A DNA stretch of 12,363 bases from Porticoccaceae bacterium (GTDB lineage Bacteria > Pseudomonadota > Gammaproteobacteria > Pseudomonadales > Porticoccaceae). The position numbers and the translations under genes were made by a program. Shown in pieces: positions 1 to 5,700 of this stretch (its first letter is position 1; every line of letters starts with the position of its first letter). The notes beneath the pieces are model-generated. The model was given only the letters and a program-made list of their open reading frames with translations, searched no databases and had not been told where the DNA came from. The stretch covers positions 1 to 12,363 of the forward strand of contig JALOAH010000103.1 in the NCBI GenBank assembly GCA_023228865.1, in the 5' to 3' direction.

Positions 1-68
1 CGTCTGATGCATCCTCCTACATGACCGGTGCAGATATTGCCGTGGATGGTGGCTGGACTGCGACCTGA
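1..68 (+). CDS. Short-chain dehydrogenase/reductase (SDR), C-terminal end only
   Basis: The first 68 bases read in frame to a TGA at 66-68 and give 21 residues ending YMTGADIAVDGGWTAT. The Y-(M/I/V)-TG-x-x-(I/L)-x-VDGG-(W/Y) ending is the typical C-terminus of classical SDR enzymes, which are cytoplasmic NAD(P)-dependent oxidoreductases with a Rossmann fold. The catalytic Ser-Tyr-Lys and the cofactor-binding TGxxxGIG lie outside the window, so substrate and cofactor cannot be told. The gene converges on the DUF7064-like gene across a perfect stem-loop. Family confidence is good; specific function is unknown. Confidence 0.8.
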   Translation, partial: SDASSYMTGADIAVDGGWTAT

Positions 69-91
69 TACATCTCAGGTGTAGGCGCCTA

Positions 92-133
92 CTTTTATCA
101 ACCTGACAATTTGTGTCGTCAGGTTGATAAAAG
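92..133. repeat. Perfect 16-bp inverted repeat between convergent genes
   Basis: Arms 92-107 and 118-133 are perfect reverse complements (left arm CTTTTATCAACCTGAC) around a 10-nt loop. It sits 24 bp after the SDR stop and 14 bp beyond the stop of the leftward 325-aa gene, where a bidirectional terminator would be expected. Neither strand has a U-tract after the stem, so it is not a textbook intrinsic terminator. It could act as a transcript-end stabiliser, or as a terminator whose A/T-rich stem base does part of the work. Confidence 0.6.
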
Positions 134-147
134 CGCAGAACGGTATT

Positions 148-1125
148 TTATGCGCGCAATCTTGAGCCTGTTTCCCTATCCAGCGGATTGTTTTCCTGAG
201 CGTTGCCATAACCAATGCGACTGCCGGATTGCCAGCGCAGAAAATAATTGGGAACATAGGTGCAGCTGTAAGGGCTCCAGGGATGCTGGCTTAAAGGTGA
301 GGCAAAAGCCGTGTGTGTGTTACCTTCTATGTCGATACAACTGACATCAAAAGCGACACCAAAACGGTCGAACTTATTGCGTTGAACGACCATCGTACCT
401 TCTTTAAAGGCTTTCACATTACCACCCACCAAAGCATAGCCATGGGCAAAAGTGAATTGCTTCTCCGGCACTTCTCTGGGCTCATAACGCCAAATAGAAT
501 GCAAGGCGTAATCTTCGCCAAAATGGGCATTAATCCAGGACATGGGCGTCATTCCCCGCTGGGGTCTTAGTCCCCAGCTGTGATCCATGGTCGAAACACA
601 ATTGATATCGAATGCTTTACCGCGCACCTTGATTTTTCCAGTGACTTTGCAGGTCATGTCAAAGTGGCTGGAATAGGCTGCCCAAAACTCTGAACCCGAG
701 CCTCCATCTTTCTTGACCCTTTTAGCCATGGGATCCATATCCGGATCATTGATGTCGTAAGGTTCCATGATACCGATAACATCAAGATGAAGTTCGGTAT
801 TATCAACGCCCTGATAATCCAGGCGATATTTGCGAATATTGTCGGCTTTAAAATCGAGCCCGTTTGGTAAGCTAAAGGATTCAAATTTTGCTGGTAGCGG
901 CAAATGCTGCTGAATATCTGTATACCAGGTATCCAGTGGATTGGTGGACATATCACCCTGAAATTGAATATCGGCAACAATAGCGCCAACGCCGGGTCGT
1001 GCCACAAGATAAACCCAGCCCATCAAGTTGGCCTCAGGCACATAGAAATAAAAATAGCTGGTTTCTGCCCACTCAAAAGGGCAGTTCTCTGGTGTGTGAT
1101 ATGCAATATCTGTATCTTTGATCAT
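148..1125 (-). CDS. Putative DUF7064-like lipocalin-fold protein, function unknown
   Basis: A 325-aa soluble protein with no signal peptide or membrane segment. From memory it resembles the DUF7064/DUF7065 group, distant relatives of the CrtC/AttH lipocalin-like proteins. The clearest signature is MDHSWGLRPQRG at residues 180-191, followed by an aromatic-rich stretch (SWINAHFGEDYALHSIWRYE, about 196-215). These proteins are uncharacterised and often lie beside SDR, acyl-CoA or aromatic/steroid catabolic genes. The neighbouring convergent SDR fits that pattern, but this is context and not proof of a substrate. The ATG at 1125 is preceded by GGG about 9 nt upstream, only a moderate ribosome binding site. 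The gene is complete and intact, and its base composition is like its left neighbours. It appears to be transcribed alone. Confidence 0.75.
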   Translation of the reverse strand: MIKDTDIAYHTPENCPFEWAETSYFYFYVPEANLMGWVYLVARPGVGAIVADIQFQGDMSTNPLDTWYTDIQQHLPLPAKFESFSLPNGLDFKADNIRKYRLDYQGVDNTELHLDVIGIMEPYDINDPDMDPMAKRVKKDGGSGSEFWAAYSSHFDMTCKVTGKIKVRGKAFDINCVSTMDHSWGLRPQRGMTPMSWINAHFGEDYALHSIWRYEPREVPEKQFTFAHGYALVGGNVKAFKEGTMVVQRNKFDRFGVAFDVSCIDIEGNTHTAFASPLSQHPWSPYSCTYVPNYFLRWQSGSRIGYGNAQENNPLDRETGSRLRA

Positions 1126-1274
1126 AGTAGCAACCCATTATTTATCGATATTTTTGCCAATATAAAATTTGCTTTGGCCTTTTCCCGGCCAAAAGTAGAA
1201 AAGATCCAATCTGACAAAAATCAAAGGCAAATGCAAGGGGAATAAGAAAAAATAGTCGAGTTTCCGTCATCTCT

Positions 1275-1478
1275 ATGCTTGAAAATAGTCCTGCAGATGG
1301 CGCAGGTTGGCTGCCTTGCCAGAATAATAAACAAGTTAATTATCGCTTTTTTCGATTGGCAGACAGCGGCGAAAATCGCGACAGGGTTATCAATTCCCAG
1401 GCACTGGATGAAGTGATCCCACTAAAAGCTGTGGGGTTTGGTGTAACGGCAAAAATAAAAATAGGAAACTATCGATAA
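1275..1478 (+). CDS. Doubtful small ORF, 67 aa, unknown
   Basis: An ATG-to-TAA frame encoding MLENSPADGAGWLPCQ and onward, with an FFRLADSGE segment near residue 25. I do not recognise a family. In favour: a 9-bp stem-loop begins two bases after the stop codon, as expected for a gene end. Against: there is no Shine-Dalgarno before the ATG, no visible promoter, and the stretch is short. It could equally be chance or the remains of a longer gene. Confidence 0.25.
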   Translation: MLENSPADGAGWLPCQNNKQVNYRFFRLADSGENRDRVINSQALDEVIPLKAVGFGVTAKIKIGNYR

Positions 1479-1479
1479 A

Positions 1480-1508
1480 ATTATGGGCGCCCTGAGGATG
1501 CCCATAAT
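1480..1508. terminator. Stem-loop, possible terminator
   Basis: Arms ATTATGGGC (1480-1488) and GCCCATAAT (1500-1508) are perfect 9-bp complements with an 11-nt loop. On the minus strand the stem is followed by TTTTAT, a weak U-tract, so it could end transcripts arriving from the small leftward genes to its right. On the plus strand a run of T appears only about 20 bases later (1532-1539). Direction is therefore uncertain. Confidence 0.45.
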
Positions 1509-1540
1509 GTATTTAGGAAAATTTTGATTAATTTTTTTTC

Positions 1541-1608
1541 GTCACTCCTGTGCAGGCGGGAGACCAAAAAATCGAGGGATTATAAATTCCCGCCTGCGCG
1601 GGAATGAC
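1541..1608. repeat. Pair of inverted palindromic repeats (dRS3-like/REP-like)
   Basis: A plus-strand unit GTCACTCCTGTGCAGGCGGG starts at 1541. A better-preserved copy runs the other way at 1587-1608 (minus strand GTCATTCCCGCGCAGGCGGG). The core 1586-1605 fits the pattern ATTCCC-N8-GGGAAT described as dRS3 in Neisseria and widely seen in proteobacterial intergenic DNA. The right unit forms an 8-bp stem with a 4-nt loop, and on the minus strand it is followed by TTTATAAT. It lies 21 nt after the stop of the 31-aa gene and may serve as its terminator. Confidence 0.65.
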
Positions 1609-1628
1609 ATTAATCAGAGTTTCCTTGG

Positions 1629-1724
1629 TTATAGGGCAGAGTTGCCAGTCTTTTTCTGGCGTTTTTCTTTTCTCTTTTCTTTCAAAGTTTTTTTCGGTTG
1701 CTTTTTGATTTTTTCCTTACTCAT
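1629..1724 (-). CDS. Very small lysine-rich basic protein, 31 aa
   Basis: An ATG at 1724 runs to a TAA at 1629-1631. The protein begins MSKEKIKKQPKKTLKEK and ends KKTGNSAL, with about half of the residues Lys or Arg. A good Shine-Dalgarno (AAAAAGG) lies 8 nt upstream of the ATG. It resembles, from memory, small basic hypothetical proteins of similar layout (MS-x-K...KTPKEKR-x-EK) in many gammaproteobacteria; function is unknown, and binding to RNA or the ribosome is only a guess from charge. A palindrome downstream could end the transcript. The strong start site and biased composition support a real gene. Confidence 0.5.
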   Translation of the reverse strand: MSKEKIKKQPKKTLKEKRKEKRQKKTGNSAL

Positions 1725-1781
1725 GTTGATAACCTTTTTGTTAATGATCAGTTGATTCAAAAATTGCCGAGAGAGTTGAGA

Positions 1782-1841
1782 TCAACCTGGTAATAAATTA
1801 ATAAAATAAGATAATTCATGTCGGCGAGTAAAAGACTGCAT
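1782..1841 (-). CDS. Possible 19-aa ORF with consensus ribosome binding site
   Basis: On the minus strand AGGAGG (1856-1851) lies 9 nt before an ATG at 1841, which opens a frame encoding MQSFTRRHELSYFINLLPG before a TGA at 1782-1784. It begins 28 bp after the stop of the Rnk-like gene on the same strand and ends 57 bp before the 31-aa gene. The perfect Shine-Dalgarno in non-coding DNA is the only strong evidence. It could be a small protein, or a leader peptide whose translation affects the 31-aa gene downstream. Confidence 0.3.
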   Translation of the reverse strand: MQSFTRRHELSYFINLLPG

Positions 1842-1869
1842 GGCGCTATTCCTCCTGGTGATTGACAAT

Positions 1870-2268
1870 CTAGGGTTGTTGATCAATTGAGATAATGCGA
1901 AATCTATTCATGCGATTGCCGCAGAAAATAGCAAAGGTTTCCCCGCGCTTGCGGCCAAGCAAGGAAGATCCCAGTGGCGACAGAATGCTGATTTTTCCTT
2001 GCGATGGGTCGCTGTCATCAGGCAGGGAGATGACAACACTCATTTCGGTGTAATCGAACATATCCAAAATAACTACTTTAGAGCCAATTAAAACCACATT
2101 CGTCTCCAGCGGTAATTTTGGTTCGTCGTATATTCCTTCTAGTTTTTCCAACAAGCTGGCAAGTTCTACGGGACGTAGGGTGATTGGCTTAAAAACATTG
2201 ATATGTTCGCTAGAATTTTTAAATATCGAGATAAAATTACGGATATCTGTCAAAAACTCGGCATTCAT
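1870..2268 (-). CDS. Rnk/GreA-GreB C-terminal-domain family protein
   Basis: A 132-aa protein from the ATG at 2268, chosen because GGAG lies exactly 6 nt upstream. Longer starts at 2280 (ATG) and 2286 (TTG) lack such a site. Residues 1-50 are a variable, helical N-terminal part. Residues about 52-125 match the FKBP-like C-terminal domain of GreA/GreB transcript-cleavage factors and of Rnk (regulator of nucleoside diphosphate kinase), with the diagnostic GKISILSPLGSSLLGRKRGE at 91-110. Rnk proteins bind RNA polymerase through this domain but lack the long catalytic coiled coil of GreA, and the N-terminal part here is too short for that coiled coil. The likely role is modulation of RNA polymerase, with Rnk-like the best label. 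It may share a transcript with the tiny frames downstream. Confidence 0.75.
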   Translation of the reverse strand: MNAEFLTDIRNFISIFKNSSEHINVFKPITLRPVELASLLEKLEGIYDEPKLPLETNVVLIGSKVVILDMFDYTEMSVVISLPDDSDPSQGKISILSPLGSSLLGRKRGETFAIFCGNRMNRFRIISIDQQP

Positions 2269-2429
2269 AATATTCTCCATCAACAAAACAGATATTGGCC
2301 ACTGCCAGTATTTAAAAAATTCTTACTTGGTTGCCATGGTTAGTGAAGGTTGCGTTGCTATGGCGCAAGAACGCCGCCCTCGACTTCGGCAAGGGATAAT
2401 AAGAACATCTTTAAGTTATGAGGTGAGAG

Positions 2430-2456
2430 CCGGGTGTAACTAGGGGTTACACCCGG
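2430..2456. repeat. Strong 11-bp stem-loop
   Basis: Arms CCGGGTGTAAC (2430-2440) and GTTACACCCGG (2446-2456) are perfect complements with a 5-nt loop, and two outer pairs (one G-T) extend the stem. No U-tract follows on either strand. It could be a weak terminator or an operator for a dimeric protein. Confidence 0.5.
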
Positions 2457-2460
2457 TTAA

Positions 2461-2559
2461 ATGAGGAAGGCGATATGCAGACTTATGTTGACAGTAGGAT
2501 TGTTCATGGTTATAGCATGGTTTGATGAATACTGGGTTGATTATATAGTCTATAAATAA
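2461..2559 (+). CDS. Doubtful 32-aa single-membrane-segment ORF
   Basis: The ATG at 2461 opens a frame beginning MRKAICRLMLTVGLFMVIAW, with a hydrophobic stretch of about 14 residues (8-21), then an acidic/aromatic tail and TAA at 2557-2559. The basic N-terminus and hydrophobic core would suit a small inner-membrane protein. There is no Shine-Dalgarno: the ATG lies only four bases after a strong stem-loop. An inner ATG at 2475 in another frame has a better AGGAAG but gives only 16 residues. Existence is doubtful. Confidence 0.15.
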   Translation: MRKAICRLMLTVGLFMVIAWFDEYWVDYIVYK

Positions 2560-2808
2560 ATAAACAACCACTGCCATGGTGACGATAAAATTTTGATTTT
2601 TTAAAATTCGCAGTCAGAAGAAATTAGATCCCGGAGCCTATTCGGTATCAGACACGAATGGCACTGCCTCAACACAAAAGCCAAGATTTTTGTCATTCCC
2701 GCGTAGACGCACTGCTGCCCGGAATAAATGTAGGCTGTTTGCCTTAATCCTGAAATATAAAGGAATTTGAGTCATGCTCGGTACAGTAATACTTAAACGA
2801 CAGCCATC

Positions 2809-2828
2809 GTTCCTGCGTAGGCAGGAAC
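2809..2828. repeat. Short palindrome, degenerate dRS3-like unit
   Basis: GTTCCTGC (2809-2816) and GCAGGAAC (2821-2828) are 8-bp complements around GTAG. The unit looks like a diverged version of the GTCATTCCCGCGCAGGCGGG family at 1541-1608. A further fragment, TGTCATTCCCGCGTAGACGC, lies at 2691-2710. Confidence 0.5.
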
Positions 2829-2868
2829 CTCGTGCTCTTTTAATTTAATTTTGTCTTATCGAGCTGCT

Positions 2869-2933
2869 ATCGCCAGCAGGGCTGGCTCCTACCGAATAAT
2901 CATTTATTTGTAGGAGCCAGCCCTGCTGGCGAT
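2869..2933. repeat. REP doublet (REPIN-like), perfect 24-bp inverted repeat
   Basis: Arms 2869-2892 and 2910-2933 are perfect reverse complements; the right arm contains TAGGAGCCAGCCCTGCTGGC. The loop is 17 nt and AT-rich. Each arm is itself palindromic (GCCAGC..GCTGGC). Sequence and layout closely resemble the Pseudomonas REP core GTAGGAGC-GAGC..GCTCGCGA, which RAYT (TnpA-REP) transposases mobilise as inverted pairs. No RAYT gene lies in this window. Perfect arm identity suggests a recent origin or strong maintenance. Confidence 0.75.
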
Positions 2934-3048
2934 GTCTGAAGATTATTTATGGTAGACAATATCAAATTGAAGCAAGACTAGGAAGGTTTTCAGTGCGGTC
3001 TCTTTGCTACTAATGCTGTTAAAAAAACCAGCTGATTTACAACTTTAT

Positions 3049-3086
3049 GGTAATCCCCCCAGGAATTAGCGGGAGTCAAAAGTAGA
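3049..3086 (+). repeat. IS3-family left terminal inverted repeat
   Basis: It begins GGTAATCCCCCCA and ends AGTCAAAAGTAGA. The first 13 bases are perfect complements of 6712-6724, and the last 13 match 6688-6700 with one mismatch. The orfA ribosome binding site lies about 20 bp further in. Confidence 0.8.
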
Positions 3087-3119
3087 ATTTTCTCGTACTC
3101 TATACGCAGGAGATTCTGC

Positions 3120-3386
3120 ATGAAACGATCAAAATTTAGCGACAGCCAGATCATGGCCATTCTCAAACAAGCCGAAGGCGGTATACCCGTCCCTGAGCTA
3201 TGTCGAGAGCACGGCATGAGCAGTGCCACATTCTACAAATGGCGTAGTAAATATGGCGGTATGGATGCCTCGATGATGTCCCGGCTGAAGGAGTTGGAGG
3301 ATGAGAACCGACGACTTAAGAAGATGTATGCCGAGGAACGCCTCAAATCAGAGCTGCGCAAGGAAGCCCTCGAAAAAAAGTGGTAA
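3120..3386 (+). CDS. IS3-family transposase OrfA
   Basis: An 88-aa protein from an ATG with AGGAG 7 nt upstream. Residues about 1-45 are the helix-turn-helix DNA-binding domain ([37 protein letters not shown]), the usual IS407-group N-terminus that recognises the terminal repeats. Residues about 55-85 form a Leu/Lys/Glu-rich coiled coil typical of OrfA oligomerisation. The frame ends at TAA 3384-3386, just after an A7 run that holds a canonical A_AAA_AAG slippery heptamer (3374-3380), so most of the active transposase should come from a -1 frameshift into orfB. The gene is intact. Confidence 0.92.
   Translation: MKRSKFSDSQIMAILKQAEGGIPVPELCREHGMSSATFYKWRSKYGGMDASMMSRLKELEDENRRLKKMYAEERLKSELRKEALEKKW
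3374..3380 (+). promoter_or_regulatory. Programmed -1 ribosomal frameshift site A_AAA_AAG
   Basis: In orfA the codons read GAA AAA AAG TGG TAA. The heptamer A-AAA-AAG lets both tRNAs slip back one base, after which reading continues GTG GTA AAG in the orfB frame. This is the standard IS3-family way of making the OrfAB fusion transposase. Confidence 0.8.
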
Positions 3387-4210
3387 AGCCCTGCCAGCGG
3401 CGCGAGCTAGCCAAAGCAGCGGTTGATCAACAAGGTGTCAGCATTCGGGTAGCCTGCGAGACCTACGGGATCAGTGAAAGCTGTTACCGCCATCAGGCCA
3501 AGCTCCGTGGTGAGAATGGGGTTATCGCCGATTGGCTGCTGCGGCTAACTCACAATCAACGGAACTGGGGCTTTGGCCTGTGTTTCTTGTACTTGCGCAA
3601 CGTGAAGGGCTTCCCTTGGAATCACAAACGGGTTTACCGCATTTACCGGGAATTGGAACTGAACCTCCGGATCAAACCCAAAAAGCGGTTGAAGCGCGAG
3701 AAACCCGAAGAGCTGGCAGTCCCCTTGACCATCAACGAAACCTGGTCGATGGACTTCATGCATGATCAGTTAGACGATGGTCGCAGTTATCGGTTGCTCA
3801 ATATTATTGATGATTGTAACCGGGAGGGTTTAGGTATTGAGGTGGACTTCTCTCTGCCTTCTGAGCGCGTCATACGGACATTGGATCGGCTGATTGAATG
3901 GCGAGGCAAACCCAAGCGACTGCGTTGCGACAACGGCCCCGAATACATCAGTGGTGCGCTGGCAACCTGGTCAGAGAAGAATGACATTGTGCTGTCATTT
4001 ATCCAGCCTGGCAAACCGCAACAAAATGCCTATATAGAACGTTACAACCGAACAGTGCGCTATGATTGGCTCAGTCACTACTGCTTTGACTCAATTGCTG
4101 ACGTGCAGGATTATGCAACTCAGTGGTTGTGGATTTACAATCATGAGCGACCCAATATGGCCATTGGAGGAATAACCCCAAAACAACGGTTAGCTCAGCT
4201 AACCCACTAA
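3380..4210 (+). CDS. IS3-family transposase OrfB (DDE catalytic domain)
   Basis: A 276-aa frame in the -1 phase relative to orfA. The stated GTG start at 3380 is nominal; in life it is probably expressed as an OrfAB fusion by frameshifting. Residues about 1-110 carry the HTH-like region before the integrase core. The rve (retroviral integrase) catalytic domain spans about 115-270, with D125 (SMDFMHD), D184 (RCDNGPE) and E220 (AYIERYNRT). Exactly 35 residues separate D184 and E220, the D35E spacing of the IS3 family. The [15 protein letters not shown] tail (about 254-264) is also typical. All catalytic residues are present with no stop or frameshift, so the enzyme looks functional, although its right terminal repeat is now 2.4 kb further away. 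Confidence 0.93.
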   Translation: MVKPCQRRELAKAAVDQQGVSIRVACETYGISESCYRHQAKLRGENGVIADWLLRLTHNQRNWGFGLCFLYLRNVKGFPWNHKRVYRIYRELELNLRIKPKKRLKREKPEELAVPLTINETWSMDFMHDQLDDGRSYRLLNIIDDCNREGLGIEVDFSLPSERVIRTLDRLIEWRGKPKRLRCDNGPEYISGALATWSEKNDIVLSFIQPGKPQQNAYIERYNRTVRYDWLSHYCFDSIADVQDYATQWLWIYNHERPNMAIGGITPKQRLAQLTH

Positions 4211-4217
4211 CACCTTA

Positions 4218-4254
4218 GCATTTATGCGGTATGCAGCGCATGCCGTATAAATGC
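4218..4254. repeat. 17-bp stem-loop beside the element junction
   Basis: GCATTTATGCGGTATGC (4218-4234) pairs with 4238-4254 around the 3-nt loop AGC; two of the 17 pairs are G-T. It begins 8 bp after the orfB stop and ends 2 bp before the nested element's end repeat. It could be the orfB transcript terminator, or a hairpin marking or belonging to the HUH element's ori end. Confidence 0.55.
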
Positions 4255-4256
4255 CT

Positions 4257-4282
4257 GTTGAGCTGAACCGCTGCGCGGTGGC
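4257..4282 (+). repeat. Left inverted end repeat of the nested element
   Basis: It reads GTTGAGCTGAACCGCTGCGC then GGTGGC. It matches the reverse complement of 6661-6686 at 24 of 26 positions. It lies about 255 bp beyond the transposase stop. Confidence 0.75.
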
Positions 4283-4418
4283 GGAATGGGCTACTACTTC
4301 TATAGGGGATTGTTTTTTCTTCGGCGATGATACCTGGGAGACTGGCCGCCTCCGTGATAGGGTTAGTCTCCTGCATCGGTGCACTTCCTCCGTTTTAACC
4401 CTGTGCCTGTCGGGCTGT

Positions 4419-4439
4419 ATGGGCTTCATTTAAGCCCAT
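4419..4439. repeat. 8-bp stem-loop downstream of the HUH transposase
   Basis: ATGGGCTT (4419-4426) pairs perfectly with AAGCCCAT (4432-4439) around CATTT. No U-tract follows on the minus strand. It may be a transcript-end hairpin or part of the replication-origin region of the element. Confidence 0.45.
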
Positions 4440-4536
4440 TGCCGGGTGATTGTCCATAATCCGCCAGCGGCTTCCTTAGGGACACCGTCTTCGCTTACCG
4501 CCTGAGGTTGAACGCGGTGTTTTGCAATGCCCGCAG

Positions 4537-5700
4537 TTACCTCAAGGCCGTTCGTCCCAGTGGCGAATCACTGACTGGAGCAATTTGCAGCGCACAAAGA
4601 CCGCAACACGGACACTGGGGTGGCCAGCGGCGATGGATGACTTGCGCAGGCAGACTGCTCGCGGGCACGGGTCGATCGTGGCCGTTGTTTGTGCGCGTCT
4701 TATTCAGGCACTGGCGTATCCGCCCCAGGTGTTTCCGGCGGCAGGCATTGGCCAGAAAGCCATAATGGCGTATACGCATGAATCCGTGGGGCAGAACGTG
4801 CAACAACCAGCGCCGGACGAACTCGTCCCCCGCCAGCCGCATCTCCTCCAGACTGCCACCCTGGGCGTAGCGCTTATACACGAAGCTGACGTCACGATCC
4901 GTCACCTCCCGAATACGACTGTCACTCAGGGCAATACGGTGGGTGTAGCGAGCCAGATAGGCCAATACGGTCGTGGACTGGGTGCAGGTAGCGCGGCTGT
5001 AGACCACCCAGTCGGTGGCCATCAGCGTCTTCAAGGTACTATCCACGTCATCGGGCTGGGTGATGCCCGGCAATTCCCCCGCCCGGTAGGCCTGGCGCAG
5101 GGCGCTGACCATCGCACCCCGGTAATGGCGGGACAGCGCCTTGACGGGGAACAGGTAGGTGGATTTGGCAGGATGCCATTGCTCCCGTTGTCGGTCATAG
5201 GCGCCGCCGGGGATCAGGCAATGGAGATGGATGTGCTGGCTGAGATTCTGACCCCAGGTATGCAACACGGCGGTCATGCCCAGTTGTCCTGACAGTCGTT
5301 TGGGGTCGCGTCCAAAGGAGGCGAGGGTTTGCCAGACCACGTGAAACAACAGCCGGTAGATCACCTCGGGATGCCGTTGTGCCCAGCCATTGAGTGCGTG
5401 TGGCAGGGTAAAGACCACATGAAAGTACGGTACGGGTAACAGATCGTCACAGCGTGCCGCCAGCCAGGCCGCGGAGCCCTGCCGTTGGCATTGAGGGCAA
5501 TGGCGATTGCGACAGGATCGATGACAGGTCTGCTGGTGCTGACATCGGGGGCAGGTCAAGGCAACGCTGCCGAGGGCATCGGTGCGACAACGGCATACCA
5601 AGCCAGCCACTTTGGCCTGCTGGGGAGAGAGAACGTGATGTTGGCGATACTGCGGCAGAAATCGTGTCAGGATGGCGGCGGTGGTGTGACCGGACGTCAT
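4537..5700 (-). CDS. IS91-family HUH (Y2) transposase
   Basis: A 387-aa protein from the ATG at 5700, chosen because AGGAGG lies 7 nt upstream and ATGA overlaps the stop of the recombinase. The N-terminal zinc-binding region has Cys at about 50, 53, 63, 68 and 71 (LTCPRCQHQQ..CRNRHCPQC). The HUH metal-binding motif is HIHLH (156-160). The paired catalytic tyrosines are Y248 and Y252 in AYLARYTHRIALSD, as in IS91 and relatives. A CPCC pair lies near the C-terminus (363-366). Such enzymes nick single-stranded DNA and move elements by a rolling-circle-like route. All expected motifs are present and the frame is open, so it is probably functional. It is richer in G+C than the IS3 genes on its left, suggesting separate origin. 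Confidence 0.92.
   Translation of the reverse strand: MTSGHTTAAILTRFLPQYRQHHVLSPQQAKVAGLVCRCRTDALGSVALTCPRCQHQQTCHRSCRNRHCPQCQRQGSAAWLAARCDDLLPVPYFHVVFTLPHALNGWAQRHPEVIYRLLFHVVWQTLASFGRDPKRLSGQLGMTAVLHTWGQNLSQHIHLHCLIPGGAYDRQREQWHPAKSTYLFPVKALSRHYRGAMVSALRQAYRAGELPGITQPDDVDSTLKTLMATDWVVYSRATCTQSTTVLAYLARYTHRIALSDSRIREVTDRDVSFVYKRYAQGGSLEEMRLAGDEFVRRWLLHVLPHGFMRIRHYGFLANACRRKHLGRIRQCLNKTRTNNGHDRPVPASSLPAQVIHRRWPPQCPCCGLCALQIAPVSDSPLGRTALR

Larger units (their letters stand above)
1126..1628. other. Gene-poor intergenic stretch with one doubtful ORF and repeats
   Basis: This region separates the DUF7064-like gene from a cluster of small leftward frames. The AT-rich part immediately upstream of 1125 probably holds the promoter of the leftward 325-aa gene, but no convincing -35/-10 pair stands out. 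The rest holds a doubtful rightward 67-aa frame (1275-1478), a stem-loop (1480-1508) and two palindromic repeat units (1541-1608). Confidence 0.6.
2269..3048. other. Gene-poor, palindrome-rich intergenic region
   Basis: About 780 bp without a convincing gene. It contains an 11-bp stem-loop (2430-2456), one doubtful 32-aa hydrophobic frame (2461-2559), a partial dRS3-like sequence near 2691-2708, a short palindrome (2809-2828) and a perfect REP doublet (2869-2933). No tRNA, no attC site (RYYYAAC paired with GTTRRRY) and no recognisable promoter were found. Confidence 0.6.
4211..4536. other. Non-coding junction: end of IS3 element and left end of nested element
   Basis: No gene is supported here. 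It contains a long stem-loop (4218-4254), the left end repeat of the nested element (4257-4282), a weak inverted repeat (4337-4343 with 4365-4371) and a stem-loop at 4419-4439. By analogy with IS91-family elements, the region 3' of the HUH transposase (reading leftward) should contain the replication origin end (ori-IS). These hairpins are candidates for it. Confidence 0.5.

Noticed and set aside
2456..2462. GTTAAAT, which fits the integron core GTTRRRY
   Set aside because: No partner RYYYAAC lies within a plausible distance and the nearby stem-loop does not have attC arm structure.
4251..4433. Rightward 60-codon frame across the nested element's left end
   Set aside because: It begins inside the IS3/hairpin junction, crosses the end repeat, and has no ribosome binding site or family resemblance.
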